Positions 23,777 to 37,107 are shown, counted from the stretch's first letter. The stretch: DNA of 64,000 nucleotides from Nymphaea colorata (GCF_008831285.2 NC_045146.1:13159289-13223288), one strand, 5' to 3'. Made by a program: numbers and translations. Notes: generated from the letters alone by a model not told the origin.

Positions 23777-26582
23777 AAATTTATTTTTTAGGAGAGGTAA
23801 TTTTGTGACTCATTAATTTTTCAAACATTAATTTTGGAAGTACCTAGAAAGCCTTGTTACATGTTACAATGCATAAGCCAAACCTCATCCCTACTAAAGA
23901 AATCATGTAGATCACTTTTATGGTCATGTGCAACCTAAGCTAAGTCTATGTACATGCATGTATGCTCTTGATGTCATTGATCAGGTGTCCAAGATTGTAT
24001 CTAGTGGAAGCTTAATGTTAAAATAATTATGCACCAGAATGCAGTGGGAAAATAATGTAGAAGCATTATTTTTGTTGATCATATCATATGTGCAACATCT
24101 GTGTTGGTCCATTTAAAATAATCCTGACATATAATCTTTGCTTATGAAGTGGTAGATAGTATGAGAATTTGTGCATCTGGTGGAACCTTGATCAAACGAC
24201 CTTGGTGACTATTCTTTGAAGAGGAAAGCTACAATAGGAATTATGCATTTTGGAGGGCAACTGAGATTCTATCCCTCTTTTTGTTTAGACTAAAATGTGG
24301 ATTCTGTAACTACCACCTCCTAAAGGATCCTAAAGGTGGTAACCGTCAAATGCAGGGTTTGATGCCTCCTGTTTCTCCAAATGCATAAACTCCATTCAGC
24401 TGTCAGCTCCCAAGTAGAGCCTTACACTTCTTTGTCGTACATGAACTAATTTATGGAGTCTTGTCTTCGTCATTTTACCTTTTCTGTTTGAATTCTTTTT
24501 CACTGAATTTGATATTTGCCTACTTGGGTGCTAACAAAATGATTTTGTTTTTCTCTTGCAGATATAAATATTGAATCTCCTCCTTCTATGTACCCTGCTA
24601 AGAAGCTTTGTGATATTACAGGGTTTGAGGTCAGCGTCCATGTTCTTTTAGCAGGCATATGTGATGTTTCTGCTCGCATTCGTTTCACTACCTTGTTATT
24701 TTAATGATTGTCTGGTTGGGAACTTGATTTCAAATTTTAAAAAGTTAGAACTGTCACAAACAGTTACATCTATCACTTGATATTTAGCTAATAGCTTGTA
24801 GTTTGCTGAAAGTTTGACTTCCTTGTCACCTAATATTTCACATCTATCTATCTTATCCTAACAATAAAGAAATAGTAAAGTTAACAAGAGAAGATAATAC
24901 GTGCATATAACATACCGATGTTGATAATATGCTTGTAACATAAAGTAAACTACCTAAAGCTTTCTTATCATCATGAGAAGCTTGATCGCTCTAAAGCTTA
25001 TCGTGTTTAGAGTGAGTCTGACCTTACTTGGATTTGATTATATTGTCAAACGCCTATTTCACTGGATTAATTTATAGATATGAGGTTGATCAGGAAAGAA
25101 TGTAAAGCTTAAGAATGCAATAAACATTGACATCATGAAACTTTGAGATCACTCTGTTTGATTATTCATGAATTCTAGAAAGTCTTCATGATCCACAAAA
25201 GCGCCTAATTTGGAGTTCAAATCTGTACAGCAAATGAAAATGGCTTTAAGTTTTCCTTGCATTCTGGATAGACATCATGAATGATGAGATGAACCTGCAA
25301 CTTACCTAATATGAACCAAAAGTAGAATGTGCAACCTAAGCTACATCTATGCCAACCTTAATGAAGCATGTCTACTGGTGGACTTTCATGGATTCTGGAA
25401 AGAAGGCATCATTGCGCAAGTGCTCCTAGATGGAATTGCACACTGACGTAGCCTGAATTAAGCTAAAACAAGTTTTAGATGAAAACTCTAAGTGTAACTT
25501 GATGATTTCATCAGCGTATGTGAGAGATCCTTAAGGGATTAGATGAAAACTCTAAGTGCAACATGGTGATTTCATCAGCGTATGTGAGAGATCCTTAAGG
25601 GCGCATTGGATGGCCAAAAAAAAAAAGGAACGGTTTTGAAGAGCTTCTAATGTGTTCTGGACCTATTTGCAGGGACAAAAGAATAGGTTGTAAAGTGGAA
25701 ATAAGGTCCCCAGTAAGTGTGCCTGAAACTTTTTTTTTCCTACCATCAAAACGTGCCCTAATTGTTTCTATTTTCCATGATATCATGCTTATATGATTAT
25801 GCCTTAAATCCACGTTTTCTGTCCTTATACTTGCTGCCTGTAAGATGATGAAGGTGAAAAACTTGAGCTCTCTTGTAAGTTCATGATGTTAAAACAAACG
25901 GGAGGATGAATACAAGGTGTTGACACAGAAAAATAAATGGCTAAAGTGAAGTGAAGTCGGAGTGCATGGGGACATTTTAGGGAAACTTAAGTGAATTGCC
26001 AAATGCATAATATTTGAAAGGGGGGTATTAAGTAAACGAGAGCAAATCAATGTGGATCCTAAGCATGTACACGTTCAGAGAGGTAGCAAGTCAACTTAGA
26101 ACAAACTAGCGTGGATCCTAAGCATGTGCAAGTGCTAAACTAGCAAGTATCCATGATATAACTATGCTGCTGTGGGCGCATGATGGCGTGGAATAAGTAA
26201 GTTTTGTATGGAATGAAGCTAATACATGCGTTTTATAGTTACTGTTTTTGTAAGTCCTTTATGCTTTGATATATAGGATTGCAGCCAATTACATTGCTAT
26301 AGAGCTATCATTTGCTGTCTTCACTTTATCCTGGTCCGCTTGAGGTTGTCTCCCAATTTCACACTGTTTGTAGTTTTTGCCTTGGGTTTTGCTATATCAT
26401 GTTTTTGACCTTTTTAAGAGGCCCTCATCTAGTGTGATCTTCATTCGCAGGCTCGATACACAGATCCAAGGACAAATCTGCGATATGCAAACATTGAAGT
26501 TTTCAAGCGCATTAGGTCACTACCTAATGAGTATGTGCAGAGATACCTAGCTCTAAGGAATGCTGCAGTGGTTCTGAAATAG
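22802..26582 (+). CDS. INO80 chromatin-remodelling complex subunit C / Ies6 homologue (YL1 C-terminal domain)
   Basis: Three coding exons: 22802-22976, 24562-24629 and 26451-26582. The frame is 375 nt, 124 aa plus stop. The N-terminal half is basic ([18 protein letters not shown]). The C-terminal half is the YL1_C domain: [20 protein letters not shown], then [18 protein letters not shown] and [10 protein letters not shown] at the very end. This small domain is the hallmark of Ies6/INO80C, a nuclear subunit that works with Arp5 to couple ATP hydrolysis to nucleosome sliding. Phases agree at both junctions (AAT-T|AT and GAG|GCT). The small exons and long introns hide it from simple open-frame scans. 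A non-coding leader exon probably lies near 21900-22030. The SWR1 subunit YL1/SWC2 shares the domain but is much longer, so INO80C fits better. Confidence 0.9.
23705..23773. repeat. CT/AT compound microsatellite in INO80C intron
   Basis: A CT run (23705-23722) is followed by about 25 AT units (23724-23773), inside the first coding intron of the INO80C gene. Confidence 0.95.
25475..25601. repeat. Tandem duplication, period 64 bp, in INO80C intron 2
   Basis: TTAGATGAAAACTCTAAGTG starts at 25475 and 25539. Both copies continue through ATTTCATCAGCGTATGTGAG and AGATCCTTAAGGG with only a few differences. A looser duplication (GTGGATCCTAAGCATGT) lies at about 26050-26130. Confidence 0.85.
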
Positions 26583-29352
26583 TATCTTTATGGTTTACTT
26601 GGTGGGTGACTGATAGGGAAGTCATTTAGCACGAATATTAGGAGTTCAAAGGCCATGCAGTCTGTGTCCATCACAATGCGCGGGGGAGTTCAACTGCCAT
26701 TAAATGTTCCTTCCGTGCTCACCACAATTTTTAGGCTTTACGATGTTAGACTTTTTATTTTTCTGCTCGAAGAATCATAAACATGTCTTCACGCTGTATG
26801 TACGCCATGTCGTCATGGATATGTCATCCCAGTTGAATATGGCAACATTGAACATTTATTTTTTGTGAATAGTGGAACGCGACTTCTGCATGACGTGTTT
26901 TCAACAATCAATGGTTGGTACACATACGCTATTCGAATATGCAGATGTTCTTTTTCGTCTGGCATAAATTTCCTCCAACGCGCACTTACATTTTAAAAGT
27001 GCGAGCAGCTGCATGTCCAATATTCAGTTTTGGCTTGCATGGTGATTGCTACTTCAAGTTTCCACGCTTCTTTATGTATGTTGAAATTATCTTGATGGTC
27101 TGAAGATGTATAATGACTGAATGAGTGAGCTGTTCAGGAGAAGTACTTGGAGGGGCTGTGGCCAGCATGGAGCTGATTTCATGGAAGTGGGGAAGTGTTG
27201 TTATCAGATTTCACTAGAGGTGGAACCAAACCTCATTTTATTAAGTGAATACAGTTTCTAACCAAGTGGTCTACAACCATAGTCACAAAAAACTTTCTGT
27301 TCTTCTCAAGTATAATACGGTGGGCTTGAAAAAAGAAAAAGGAAAAATTCGGAAAAAAATTTGTTAAATTTTTAAAATTAAAAAAAAACTAAAAACAAGG
27401 AGAAATTAAATAAGTGAGAAAATAATAACACAAACATAATAAATGAGTGGACGTGCAACAAATAAAAAGGTAAAAAATGTGTTTCTTTTGCGTTTTTTTC
27501 ATTTTAACTTTTTTTAATGGGGGTTTTTTAAGTTTACACGGCTAATTTGTTTAGTGCTTTTTTTTTTTGGAAAAAAATGTTCTTTGTGACTATGCTACCA
27601 AGTAACGTGGTATACTATTCATGAATTATGTGCCAGTGCATCTCATCTATCCATGAAAATTTTAGGAAGACACACTTAACTTTGGAAGGAAGAAAGGAGG
27701 AACCTGCTCAACCTTATGAACTATTGGGACATCTGAGCTGTTTACGTTCTGCGCATGCTTAGATGTGCTTTTCCCACATCCTGAAATGTCAATAAAACCA
27801 GAATTCTCGTTCATCATTTGATTAGGTCTACAAGGGAACACAATGCCAGCCTGTTGCTGATCAGATATATAACTTGCCATAGATGATATGGCTACCTTTG
27901 ATGGTCATTATTTTCCTTAAATCTCTATATAGTAGGCGTTGGCATATCATTTCCTAGATGTAGCTGTTAACTGACCAGTTCCATCATTCATGCCTGTTTG
28001 ACCCTTTTCAGTGTTAAGACTGCTGGGAATAAGTCCCACACTGTTATTAATGACAAAAGATGCTACCCAAAAATGGCGATGAGCCAGGTTCCCCGTTCCT
28101 AGGAAGTGGAAATTCAACTCAGTGAAGAGAGCCCAGTTTAGCTTTCTGGGTTTTAGTTCCACATAGTCGACATGGGAGAGTTTTAATTCATACACACTCC
28201 TTTGGAGGGATGCAGGAGGCAACAGAGATGTGCAGTCTGTTATGGATACACTGAAACTGCCGGTCTAGTCTTCTGTGCCCCGCAAAAATTCGTGTCAGCC
28301 ATCTGTTAAATACCTGACCAATCTTGATCCGAACAGAGACATGCATTATCATGCATCGACTAAGGAACTCGAAGCAGGTTTTCAGTACACAGTCCATACG
28401 ACGGCGTTATCTTAGGAGAGCAAATGTCGTAAAATTTGTCAATCACGACTAGGGAAAAAAAAATGGATTTCTCAATGGCCCATACCAAGAGATTCAGTTG
28501 ACAAACACTGGCTGGGTGGCTCAACCATCCATCCATCTGCCCCCTGAACACAGGATGCAGGAGATGGACGATATCATTGGCCCAAGATATACCGTAAAAA
28601 TGATCACCAAGTTCAGTCGTTCCTCAAGCTTACATCTATTGTCTTAATACATGAACAAGTAGACCAGAGCAACCATCAGTTTCGCTAGCCCATATTGCTG
28701 AACAAGTCACAGACCAGGAGCGTAAATAGACCAGGTTGAGATACGTTAAGCTCATACGGTACTTCATGCAAACCTGTTTCAAATCATTGGAACAAACAGA
28801 CTGACAAGAAACTGACTGTCATCATATGGAATAACCAAGTTTAACAATTGATCTAACCATTGTCCAGATCTAATGTTAAATAGTCGAAACTCATAACGAT
28901 TTAACCTGCGCGTCACTCAGGCATCTGCGATACTAATTTTCGTGCCCAAGAAAACAAAAATTCTGGCCGAACTCAAAAACAAGTTTAAAAACTCGAGAAA
29001 CGCAGCAAGTTTCAGAATCAAGATCTAGGAAAAATAAGAGGAAGCCTGTTTCAGCATTTACTGTGTTATTCAATTTCCCCTGAATGAAAGCAGAAAATCC
29101 ATCCCAAGTCCAAGCGCCACCAACAAGATGCAAGCTTGCATCCTTATGGGAGCAGAAGCACAGGATACCAAGTCTCTAACCAAGGTAGAGCCAATGTGGC
29201 ACAAAAGAAACTAATCAGACAGGAAACTAGAATAAGCAGAACAAATAGAAACAGCCTAATAGAGCAGAATCCACAGTCCAGCAAAAACGGCCCCGGTAAT
29301 CACAAGATGCATCATCATCAACCACCACCATTCTTAATCATACTTTTCGGGT
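26583..29352. other. Intergenic: INO80C 3' flank and glutamine synthetase 3' flank
   Basis: Genes on the two sides converge here. Apart from the candidate MITE at 27268-27596 I see no feature I can name. Minus-strand open frames at 27662-28551 (63-91 codons) have no recognisable domain and no consistent splice structure, so they are not called. Confidence 0.5.
27268..27596. mobile_element. Candidate AT-rich MITE with inverted ends
   Basis: CATAGTCACAAAAAAC (27278-27293) recurs in inverted form as GTTCTTTGTGACTATG (27579-27594), with 15 of 16 positions matching. A very A/T-rich core of about 285 bp lies between. Both flanks carry ACCAAGT (27261-27267 and 27597-27603), which may be part of a target duplication. 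The exact ends are uncertain. The internal sequence resembles that at 58470-58672. Confidence 0.5.
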
Positions 29353-32300
29353 TCATGGCTTCCACAGGATGGTGGTCTCAGCAATCATGGAGGTGACCAC
29401 ATATGGGTCCATGTTGGAGGCTGGCCTCCTGTCCTCGAAATAGCCTGTCAAGCACAAAAAAACAGGATCCGCGTCATTCTTTTCTGCATAGGACAAAAGC
29501 ATCATTGCTTCTCATTGTAAACCAGACGAATAATAATAATAATAAAGTAAAAGCAAATGCAGCAAAAAAGAAGGAAAAAGAATCAACCAAATAAAACAGA
29601 AATAACATTCACTTAAGAAATTAAACGTGAACCAGGTATCCACCTGGTACACCAAGGTAAAGCCCCCTATAGAGAGAGAGGGAGTAGTTTTTAACTTTTA
29701 ACACAATTGATCGACGTCCTAAAAAAGTAGTATAAACAAAGCAGAGCTGATGCCAAACTTTGTCTACTGTCCGACTACCATCGATGGATGTGCCTTGATT
29801 CCGGGGGGCATGCAATGGCAATCCACAGTTCCGAGCACGAAGAATGGATGCACATGCCTCGTGACGTGGTATGTCATAAAAGATTAACCAAACAGGAGAT
29901 GGGCCTACCATGAACTGCCCACCTTCACCACAGGAAGTCTGACAGTGACATGCCAACGTCAATCTAATCGGTGATAATATATGGTGATAATGTATCGGCC
30001 ACTATACTCGAACCTCATCAGTCTTTATCGGCCTATTTTCTTTGTTCAATTAAACATAATTAAAAATAATTTAAATTGATTTAGAAATAAAAATATATCA
30101 GCCTGCATAGGCCACAGTCATATCCGCAAGTGGCCGAAACGCTCCATGGACACTTGAGAAAAGATCTATTCGCAGCACCAATACTTTTGCAGAGCATTTT
30201 AAAACAGTACTTGGTAAAAACCCGGGTACTGCTTATAAGGAATTAGAAAGGCGTGGTGCGTTTCATCCAATCATCTCGCATAGACGCAGCAACTAGCATC
30301 AGAAAGATTGTAATAACTTTCAACATTGCTTACCTTTTCCTGCATGTTCAGTGTCACGACCGACGCGAATTGAGGCACCACGATTTGCAACACCCTACCC
30401 ATTAAAGGAAGAAAAAGCAAAAACAGAGGAAAGATTTACAGTCAAGAGATGAATCAACGAGCATAATACCGAAAGGTAAAGACCAAATTGTGAAGCATGT
30501 AGCCGATACTGAATCGACCAACCGCTTTCACAAACACATGAAGAAATAAAAGGTTAGTTGCATGCATACCCATGAGAAAGTATGGATATCTGCTGTCTCA
30601 TGGCGCCCTGTCAATCGCCTTTCATTACCCTCTCCATAGGCAGCAATATGTTCCTTGTGTCTCAAGCCGAGTTTCTCAATTGCCTTCTTGATAACATGGA
30701 TACCACCATCGCTTCTCATGGACTTCGTGCTAAAGAAGCAAAGCAAATGCCATTCAGAAGTTAGTTGCTATAAGTGGAGTAGATAACATAAAGATTTTAG
30801 CAGTACAGTCATGCTTGACAAATGTCATCACATGAAGAATACCAGACAAGTTTGCCCCTGCCGGGCACAAGAAAAGAATGCAGGCACTAGGCAAATCTAA
30901 CGTCAAAAACAAGAAATAAAACAAATGTCATGGGAATCATTATAAAGGGAAGATGCTAACCTGTAGTTGGTATGGGCACCAGCTCCATTCCAGTCACCCT
31001 GATGTTCACCAAAAGGAAAATCAAAATATTGCATTTTAGAGCAGAAACCAAAACAAAGAATATTTATGCAAAGTAGCAAACTGCATTGACATTAATGTAC
31101 GGTCAGAAGTACAAAAGATGAACAATATTTTCCCCAAAATGCAGCATGTGTGTGCATGCGTGTGAGAAAGAAGGGCCAAGAAGAATGTAACATTTTACAA
31201 GAACTGTAATGAAAGCAACAACCTCAAATATGCTTAAATCAAAGTTAAGCAAATAAATACATTGCCAATATGAAAACACACATAGAGCACGCTAAGAATA
31301 ACATGTCAAATGAAAAAGGAACTGAAGTGTTCACTTGAAATGGAACTCATAGTAAATGTATTTCACATTACCTGAATAGGTTTTGGGTCAAAAGAGAGAA
31401 CGACTCCAGCAATTTCTGTGATCCTCTGTGTTATCAAATAAAAAAGGGTATATCAGCATACATAGAAGTGAAAGAGGAAAAGAGAAAGAGAGGACAATTT
31501 TATGAGAGATACGACTCTATATACCTCAAGGAGGTAACGAGCAACCCATAACTCATCTCCAGCAGAAATACCAACAGCAGGACCAACTTGGAACTCCCAC
31601 TGTCAAAACAGCAGAGCAAATCTGAAAAATGAGAGACAGACATAGGCGAGCAGGAAGGAATTGTCCACGACCAGTGTAGAGGTCAACCTGCCCAGGCATA
31701 ACTTCACCATTGATGCCGCTTATGTTGATTCCAGCATAAAGGCATGCCTTGTAATGTGAATCGACAATGTCACGGCCAAAAGCCTTGTCAGCTCCAACAC
31801 CACAGTAATAGGGTCCCTAATCCAAAAGATCAGACTATAAATATCAGTATGATTCCCCATATATCATCTGATAGCTTCATATGGACAACTGATTTTGTAG
31901 TTTTATTTCATCCAATTAGCAGGTCAGCACAGAAAACTTAGCACCTGTTACAGTAAAATCCCAACAAATTTCAAAATTTTATTTGTGAAATGGAATTACA
32001 GAAGGACGTTTTAACTGAAGATGGTTTCGATAGGCTTGCATATTCTCCTGGTATTAGTTAGCATAATACAATTTGACAACTGGACCGTAATATGGCTATT
32101 AAACAAGCAAAGTGAGATTGTGATGTTCTCTGTAACTAATGGGCCCAAGAAATGCTGATATTAGTGATTATGCTGTTCGGAAGGTGGCGATGGTAGGGAA
32201 GGGCAGAGCTATATCGTGATCTATGATGATGATAAAGCTAAACGACGGTGGTCAAGGTTAAAAATGCACTATGGTGACCAAGTCAAACGGTGGTGGTGCT

Positions 32301-33234
32301 GACGGACATTAGAAGCTAGAAAAGGTGAAAATGATGAGCAGAGTATTTCAAATAGTGTTCTGAGAGGGCAGCATGCCTGAGGACCAGGGAAGCCACCAAC
32401 GGGCCATCCGATGGGCCAGTGCACATCCTTCTGAAGGAGAGTGTATTCCTGCTCAATACCATACCTGAAACCCAAAGACATGGTAGAATTAGAAGGGAAT
32501 CCCAAATGGAGAGGAGAAATAAGGACAGAGATAAAGAAAGCAACAGAAAACCTAAAACCCAGCAATAAACGGAAAGCTCTCCTTTTTGGCCTTTCTTACG
32601 AAAGTTACCGAGAAAGATGCTTGAAAGAGGAATGAAGGCAACCTTATCTCGTCCTCTTAGAAAATTTCCACAGACAGAAAAAGAGAGATGTACAGAGAGA
32701 GAAGGAGAGAGCGAAAGAGTTATTACCATGGCACTTCAGCTACAACTTCTGGATGGTTGAAGATCTTGGCAGCACCATGCCTCTTGTTTGTAGGAATTGG
32801 ATCTCCTTGAGGCGTGTAAGTGTCGCACATAACCTTGACAAAGCAAAAAATTGACGGAAAAGCAAAAACCCATCATGATCCTGATCTTTATGACTAGGCC
32901 ACCATATAATCACCATCATAATTAGAAAGAAGATGAAGAAAGATGCATACCAGGATGTTGTTTCCCCGCCTAAATGGATCCCTGAAGATCGCTTGAGGAC
33001 TAAGGTTCAAACGCCAAAAAAAAAAATCCACATAAGAAAAGGATTAAAAAGTCAAAAACAGGGGATGCCAACAAAAGTTATTTACATTCATAGGTAAAAA
33101 ATACTCACTAAAGGATGACCTCACTGTCATCACCAGGAGCTTGATTCGTGCTTGAACCATCATAGTTCCACTTTGGCAGCTTTGATGGATCGGTCACGGG
33201 CCCAGGAAGTGTCTGTCAACACACCATACACACA

Positions 33235-33272
<38 letters not shown>

Positions 33273-33622
33273 TTAACAGAGATCAGAACAGGAAAAAAAA
33301 AAAGAAACACAGACGGAAAAATAAGATATCATGCAAACGGAACACCAGAACTACATCAAAAGCGTCACTCACCCTGGCCTTGCTTCTCATATCCATCCCA
33401 GAACCGCCGATCCTGTTTCACAAAACCCACATGGAAAAAGTTAAAACCAGGCAAGAAAAACGCATTAGAGCACTCGGATCTACTCTGACAAGCGCTCCAC
33501 AAATCCATAAGCCAAAAAAATGTGGAAAGAGAAGGAGAACCAACATACCATATGTATTCTGCAATGATCTTTTCCGTCGACTCGGTGAGGTTGAGGTTAA
33601 CGAGATCGGAGAGCAGAGACAT
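29353..33622 (-). CDS. GLN1: Cytosolic glutamine synthetase (GS1)
   Basis: Complete gene of 13 exons: 33549-33622, 33373-33412, 33109-33212, 32951-32999, 32727-32833, 32377-32464, 31688-31816, 31525-31599, 31372-31425, 30961-30998, 30570-30729, 30334-30394 and 29353-29444. The frame is 1071 nt, 356 aa plus stop, the standard GS1 length. The enzyme joins ammonium to glutamate using ATP and is the main route of nitrogen reassimilation in the cytosol. Visible signatures are [18 protein letters not shown], the beta-grasp stretch near [29 protein letters not shown] (194-204) and [17 protein letters not shown] (237-253). Further signatures are [13 protein letters not shown] and the C terminus ETTILWKP. 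There is no transit peptide and no chloroplast-type C-terminal extension, so it is GS1 and not GS2. The intron after exon 6 uses a GC donor. Confidence 0.97.
33228..33272. repeat. CA/GA compound microsatellite in GS1 intron 2
   Basis: A CA run (33228-33251) is followed by a GA run (33252-33272), 16 bases from the exon 3 boundary on the acceptor side. On the transcribed strand it forms a TC/TG-rich tract just upstream of the acceptor, so it may serve as the polypyrimidine tract. Confidence 0.9.
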
Positions 33623-33715
33623 CCTAACTCCTCAGGGAACGAAGATTCGGTGCTGAGGGGAAACACTCGGAGGAGGCAGGGAGAGCGATGAGACTGCGAG
33701 GGAAGGAAAACCTTG

Positions 33716-33722
33716 CTTTATA
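33716..33722 (-). promoter_or_regulatory. TATA box of the glutamine synthetase gene
   Basis: On the minus strand this reads TATAAAG inside GCTATAAAGCAAGG, about 95 bases upstream of the ATG. That spacing implies a leader of about 60-65 nt, a normal arrangement. Confidence 0.55.
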
Positions 33723-36700
33723 GCAGGATAGGAGGCAGAAATAATTAAATGTAATTATTATTTGCACGTTATTTAAGAATAAAGAGAATTGGAAATGGAA
33801 AGCTGACAGAAAAACATCGATTGGTTTTACAAATTAAATTTGTACCCGGATGCCGCCGAATTTATCATACTTATGAAACCCCTCCCTGATTTGCAGATAT
33901 TATGTTCAGCTTCCACTTTCCTTTTTCTTAAGTCTTTCAGCCTCATTTAGTCAGTAGAACCAGAAAAGGGCCATGCTTTCCTAAGCAAAGCTACTGCACT
34001 GTCCATTTGTCAGTGTATTTAAAGCTTTCCCAAACAATCCAGAAAATAGGATGATGGTTCATTTGTCAAGTGAGTTGGGCAATCCATCATGGTCTCTGAT
34101 TCCTCTGGATTCTTAAGTCTGATTAAACGAAATTTGAATCTTAACACTAACTGGAACATTTATATCATTCAAAGAGGCTCCTGTGGTTACTGCTAACAAA
34201 CTTTCTAATGGAAAGAAACCATTCTTTATTGCCTGCATGGGGCGATTGGATGTAACAAAGAAAAGATTGGACGGGTAAATGGAAAAAATACAAAAGCGGA
34301 GGGATTGTACGGATAATATGTAGACTTTTCATCCGGAAAAAGAAAAACAGGGAAAAGATCTCCCGTATTGGAGGGAGCACTTCGTTTTAGCTTTGTACAC
34401 ATTGAAAGAGGAATTATTTTTATCGGGAAATCCAGCGGAAAAGCCGACTCGAAGGGTGGCGGGGAGGAGATCCTTTTTCTTTTTTTTTTCTTTTTTTTTA
34501 CCGCGGTAAACACCGGGGTCAAAACAAAACAGGAAGCGAGAAAATGTAAAAAAAAAAAAGAGAAAGCCGTACAGAGGAGTCGTGGGTGACCGGTTGAGGA
34601 GGTCATCGCCACTTTGAGGGACCCCTGCTGGTGACCGACACGAGTAGGCGACGGCGTCCACGACCTTTTGAGGTTGGCGGAAATACCCCAGCAGAGTTTC
34701 ACGATTTACCGAGCTGACCAGTCTAATCTTTTTGGCGTGGGCCCCACGCGAGGAGGAACGAGAAGCACGGGAGGCTTGGATTTTTTGCCCTCCCTCTGCG
34801 CCAATCACAGGTCACAGTGGTTGGTGGGTAACAAACGGAGGAGTGGCGGAGCGGTGACGGAAGCCGGCAGAGTCGTCCACCCCGTCAAACCGATACGCCG
34901 GGCGCGTGACGACGTCGCTCGAACGAGGAAAACGAGACATAAAATCCGAGTCTAATGCGATTTCCCACTTTACAATGCTCGAATCCCAGTTTAGACACGA
35001 ATAGGAGTTAGATCTGAGGAAGGAATCGTGTTTTTAATAATAAAAATTCACTTTTTTCTTAATCTAAAACAAACTATCGTGTTTAATATCATGTTTGCGC
35101 AATCGGAGGTGCAAACAAAAATTTGGAGCATTTTAAACACTATTTCAACTACCGTTCAAACACGCCCGGAGATACGTCGTCCCAACCACTCCATCCCAGT
35201 AGTCCGTAACTACCGTGGGCCCTTCCCTCGTGGGAAAGTTGGGACAATCGTGACCGAGAAAAGGATGCCAAATTGTCCCACCCCTGAAAAAGCCAAATCC
35301 TTCAAAACATCGCACTACTTTTTTACTTCCGGCAACTATGACCAGAATATGTTCCATTGGAATTAAGAGCTTTTTCCCCTCCCAATACCTACTCTTGCTG
35401 ACTCTTTTTCCCAGGACAAAAAAGTTCCGGAAAAAGAAAGTCCTGCACCGTGACGCTTCCAAAGGTTAAGGTTAAAATAATCTCGCAACTAAAATCAGAT
35501 TGGAATTGGCTTTCATAAGAAGACGGGTCCGAGCTGAATCGAAGAAGAAAGAAAAGAGAGTGAAGTTCATTTGAGTCCAATGATTCACGCTGCTTTTACT
35601 TTCGTTCTAAACAAAAACAAGTTTGAAAATAAATTATATATTTTTATTTATTTTTCTCTTCTTGTCGAAGAAATAAGAAAATGTATCGAGATGAATTGCC
35701 GATGTTCTACGCTAAGGACTTAACTCACCTACCAAGATTGGACAAGCGAATGAATGGAAATTGGATGACACTATTTGTCAGTTGACTTGACGAAATTCAT
35801 GCTTTTATTTTATCGGCGAAGACTTGGAGCTCCGGCGGCGGAAAGGTGTCGGACGGCGACAGTGGGCGACGACTTGACCAGGAGCAGCAAATCCGCTCCC
35901 CTTCACACCGAGCCCTCCTCTTAAGCACACTCTCATCATCTCTTTCTTAGCTCTATACAATCTCTCTCCTGTTTCTTATAAACGACGACCAGAATTGTAT
36001 CATTTGTCTCGATCCGGCGACCGGTAAAAAGCTAGCTCCTAGCTTCGTTTTAGTGGGCGTCAATATTTTGTTATTTAGTTTTTTCAAAGCTGCTTTAGAT
36101 TTTTGTCGATTTAACTGGTTCTTGATTTGATTTTTATAGTTTTTAAATTTTTTTTTACGCAAAACGAACCAGCTTCAGACCCCGAAGACAATGGAAACTA
36201 GAGAAACCTTGACTTTTGGTTTCAACAATTGATTAAGAAGAAACTATTTTTGTGGAAAGACTTTTTTGGTGAAGGGATTCAAATGCTACCTAAGTATTAT
36301 TTATTAATTCTCAAATGATTCAGAGCATTTTATTTTTTATTAATTAAAAATAAAAAATAGTGTGAATACGGGCAAATGGTATCTTCCGGTATGTCTTTTT
36401 GTCTGGGGGACAGAAACATATGAAGGGTGAAAAGACAAAATCTAACAAGCTGCACTATTGATTGCTTCATCGACAACAGTATAAAACTATAGAGAAATGA
36501 AGGCAATAATGAAATGATGTTGGGCACAACAGTTTAACAATCTACGATTGCCTCCTCAAAATAAAGAATATATTGGTTTTCGTTGTTTAAGAAGCTGTAC
36601 TGATGGTTGCCTTTTTCAACAGTGTTCATCAGGAAAAAAGTTGCACGTCTTTCAAATCCAAGCCATGTATTGGAAAAAAAGTTCGAGTAAAAATTTGTCT

Positions 36701-36855
36701 TATTTGTGGGACCTGGGAAAAAAGATTCTCAGTGTTTGATGCTAAGAAGAAAAAACTTTACAATCCCGAAGAAGTTTTTAATTTGAAGAGTGTTTTTCTT
36801 GTACATCAAACGTGTCCTAAAGCAAGGGAAGACACCATAGCGGAGCTACATGTGG

Positions 36856-36883
36856 GCTGGCGTGGTCCATTGACCACGCCAGC
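36856..36883. repeat. Perfect 12-bp inverted repeat with 4-base loop
   Basis: GCTGGCGTGGTC (36856-36867), loop CATT, then GACCACGCCAGC (36872-36883). The arms are exact reverse complements and GC-rich, in an AT-rich surrounding. Confidence 0.95.
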
Positions 36884-37107
36884 TAATACCAGTCCTTGAA
36901 AATTTTTATTAGGAAAAAGCTGGACTTGGGTCCAACCACATATGGTGCCCAGGAAAGGCTCACATCAATGCTTTATAGGAACCCAACCCACTAACGTAAA
37001 TGTTTTTTTGATAAGATTTCCTGGCTTTGCCACTAGAAGATACTTCCCTGTATGCTTTCATTGGTAGATAGTAACTTATACTGCAATCAATATAAGACTC
37101 TTGTTTG

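Noticed and set aside
27662-28551. Chain of short minus-strand frames (63-91 codons)
   Set aside because: I looked for splice joins giving a coherent protein and found none; no known motif.
33152-33691. 179-codon plus-strand frame over the GS1 5' exons
   Set aside because: Antisense to exons 1-3 of glutamine synthetase and includes a CA/GA microsatellite (THTHTHT).
34226-34808. Two overlapping minus-strand frames of about 158 codons
   Set aside because: They depend on homopolymer A/T runs (poly-Lys, poly-Phe), show no domain, and overlap each other in different frames.
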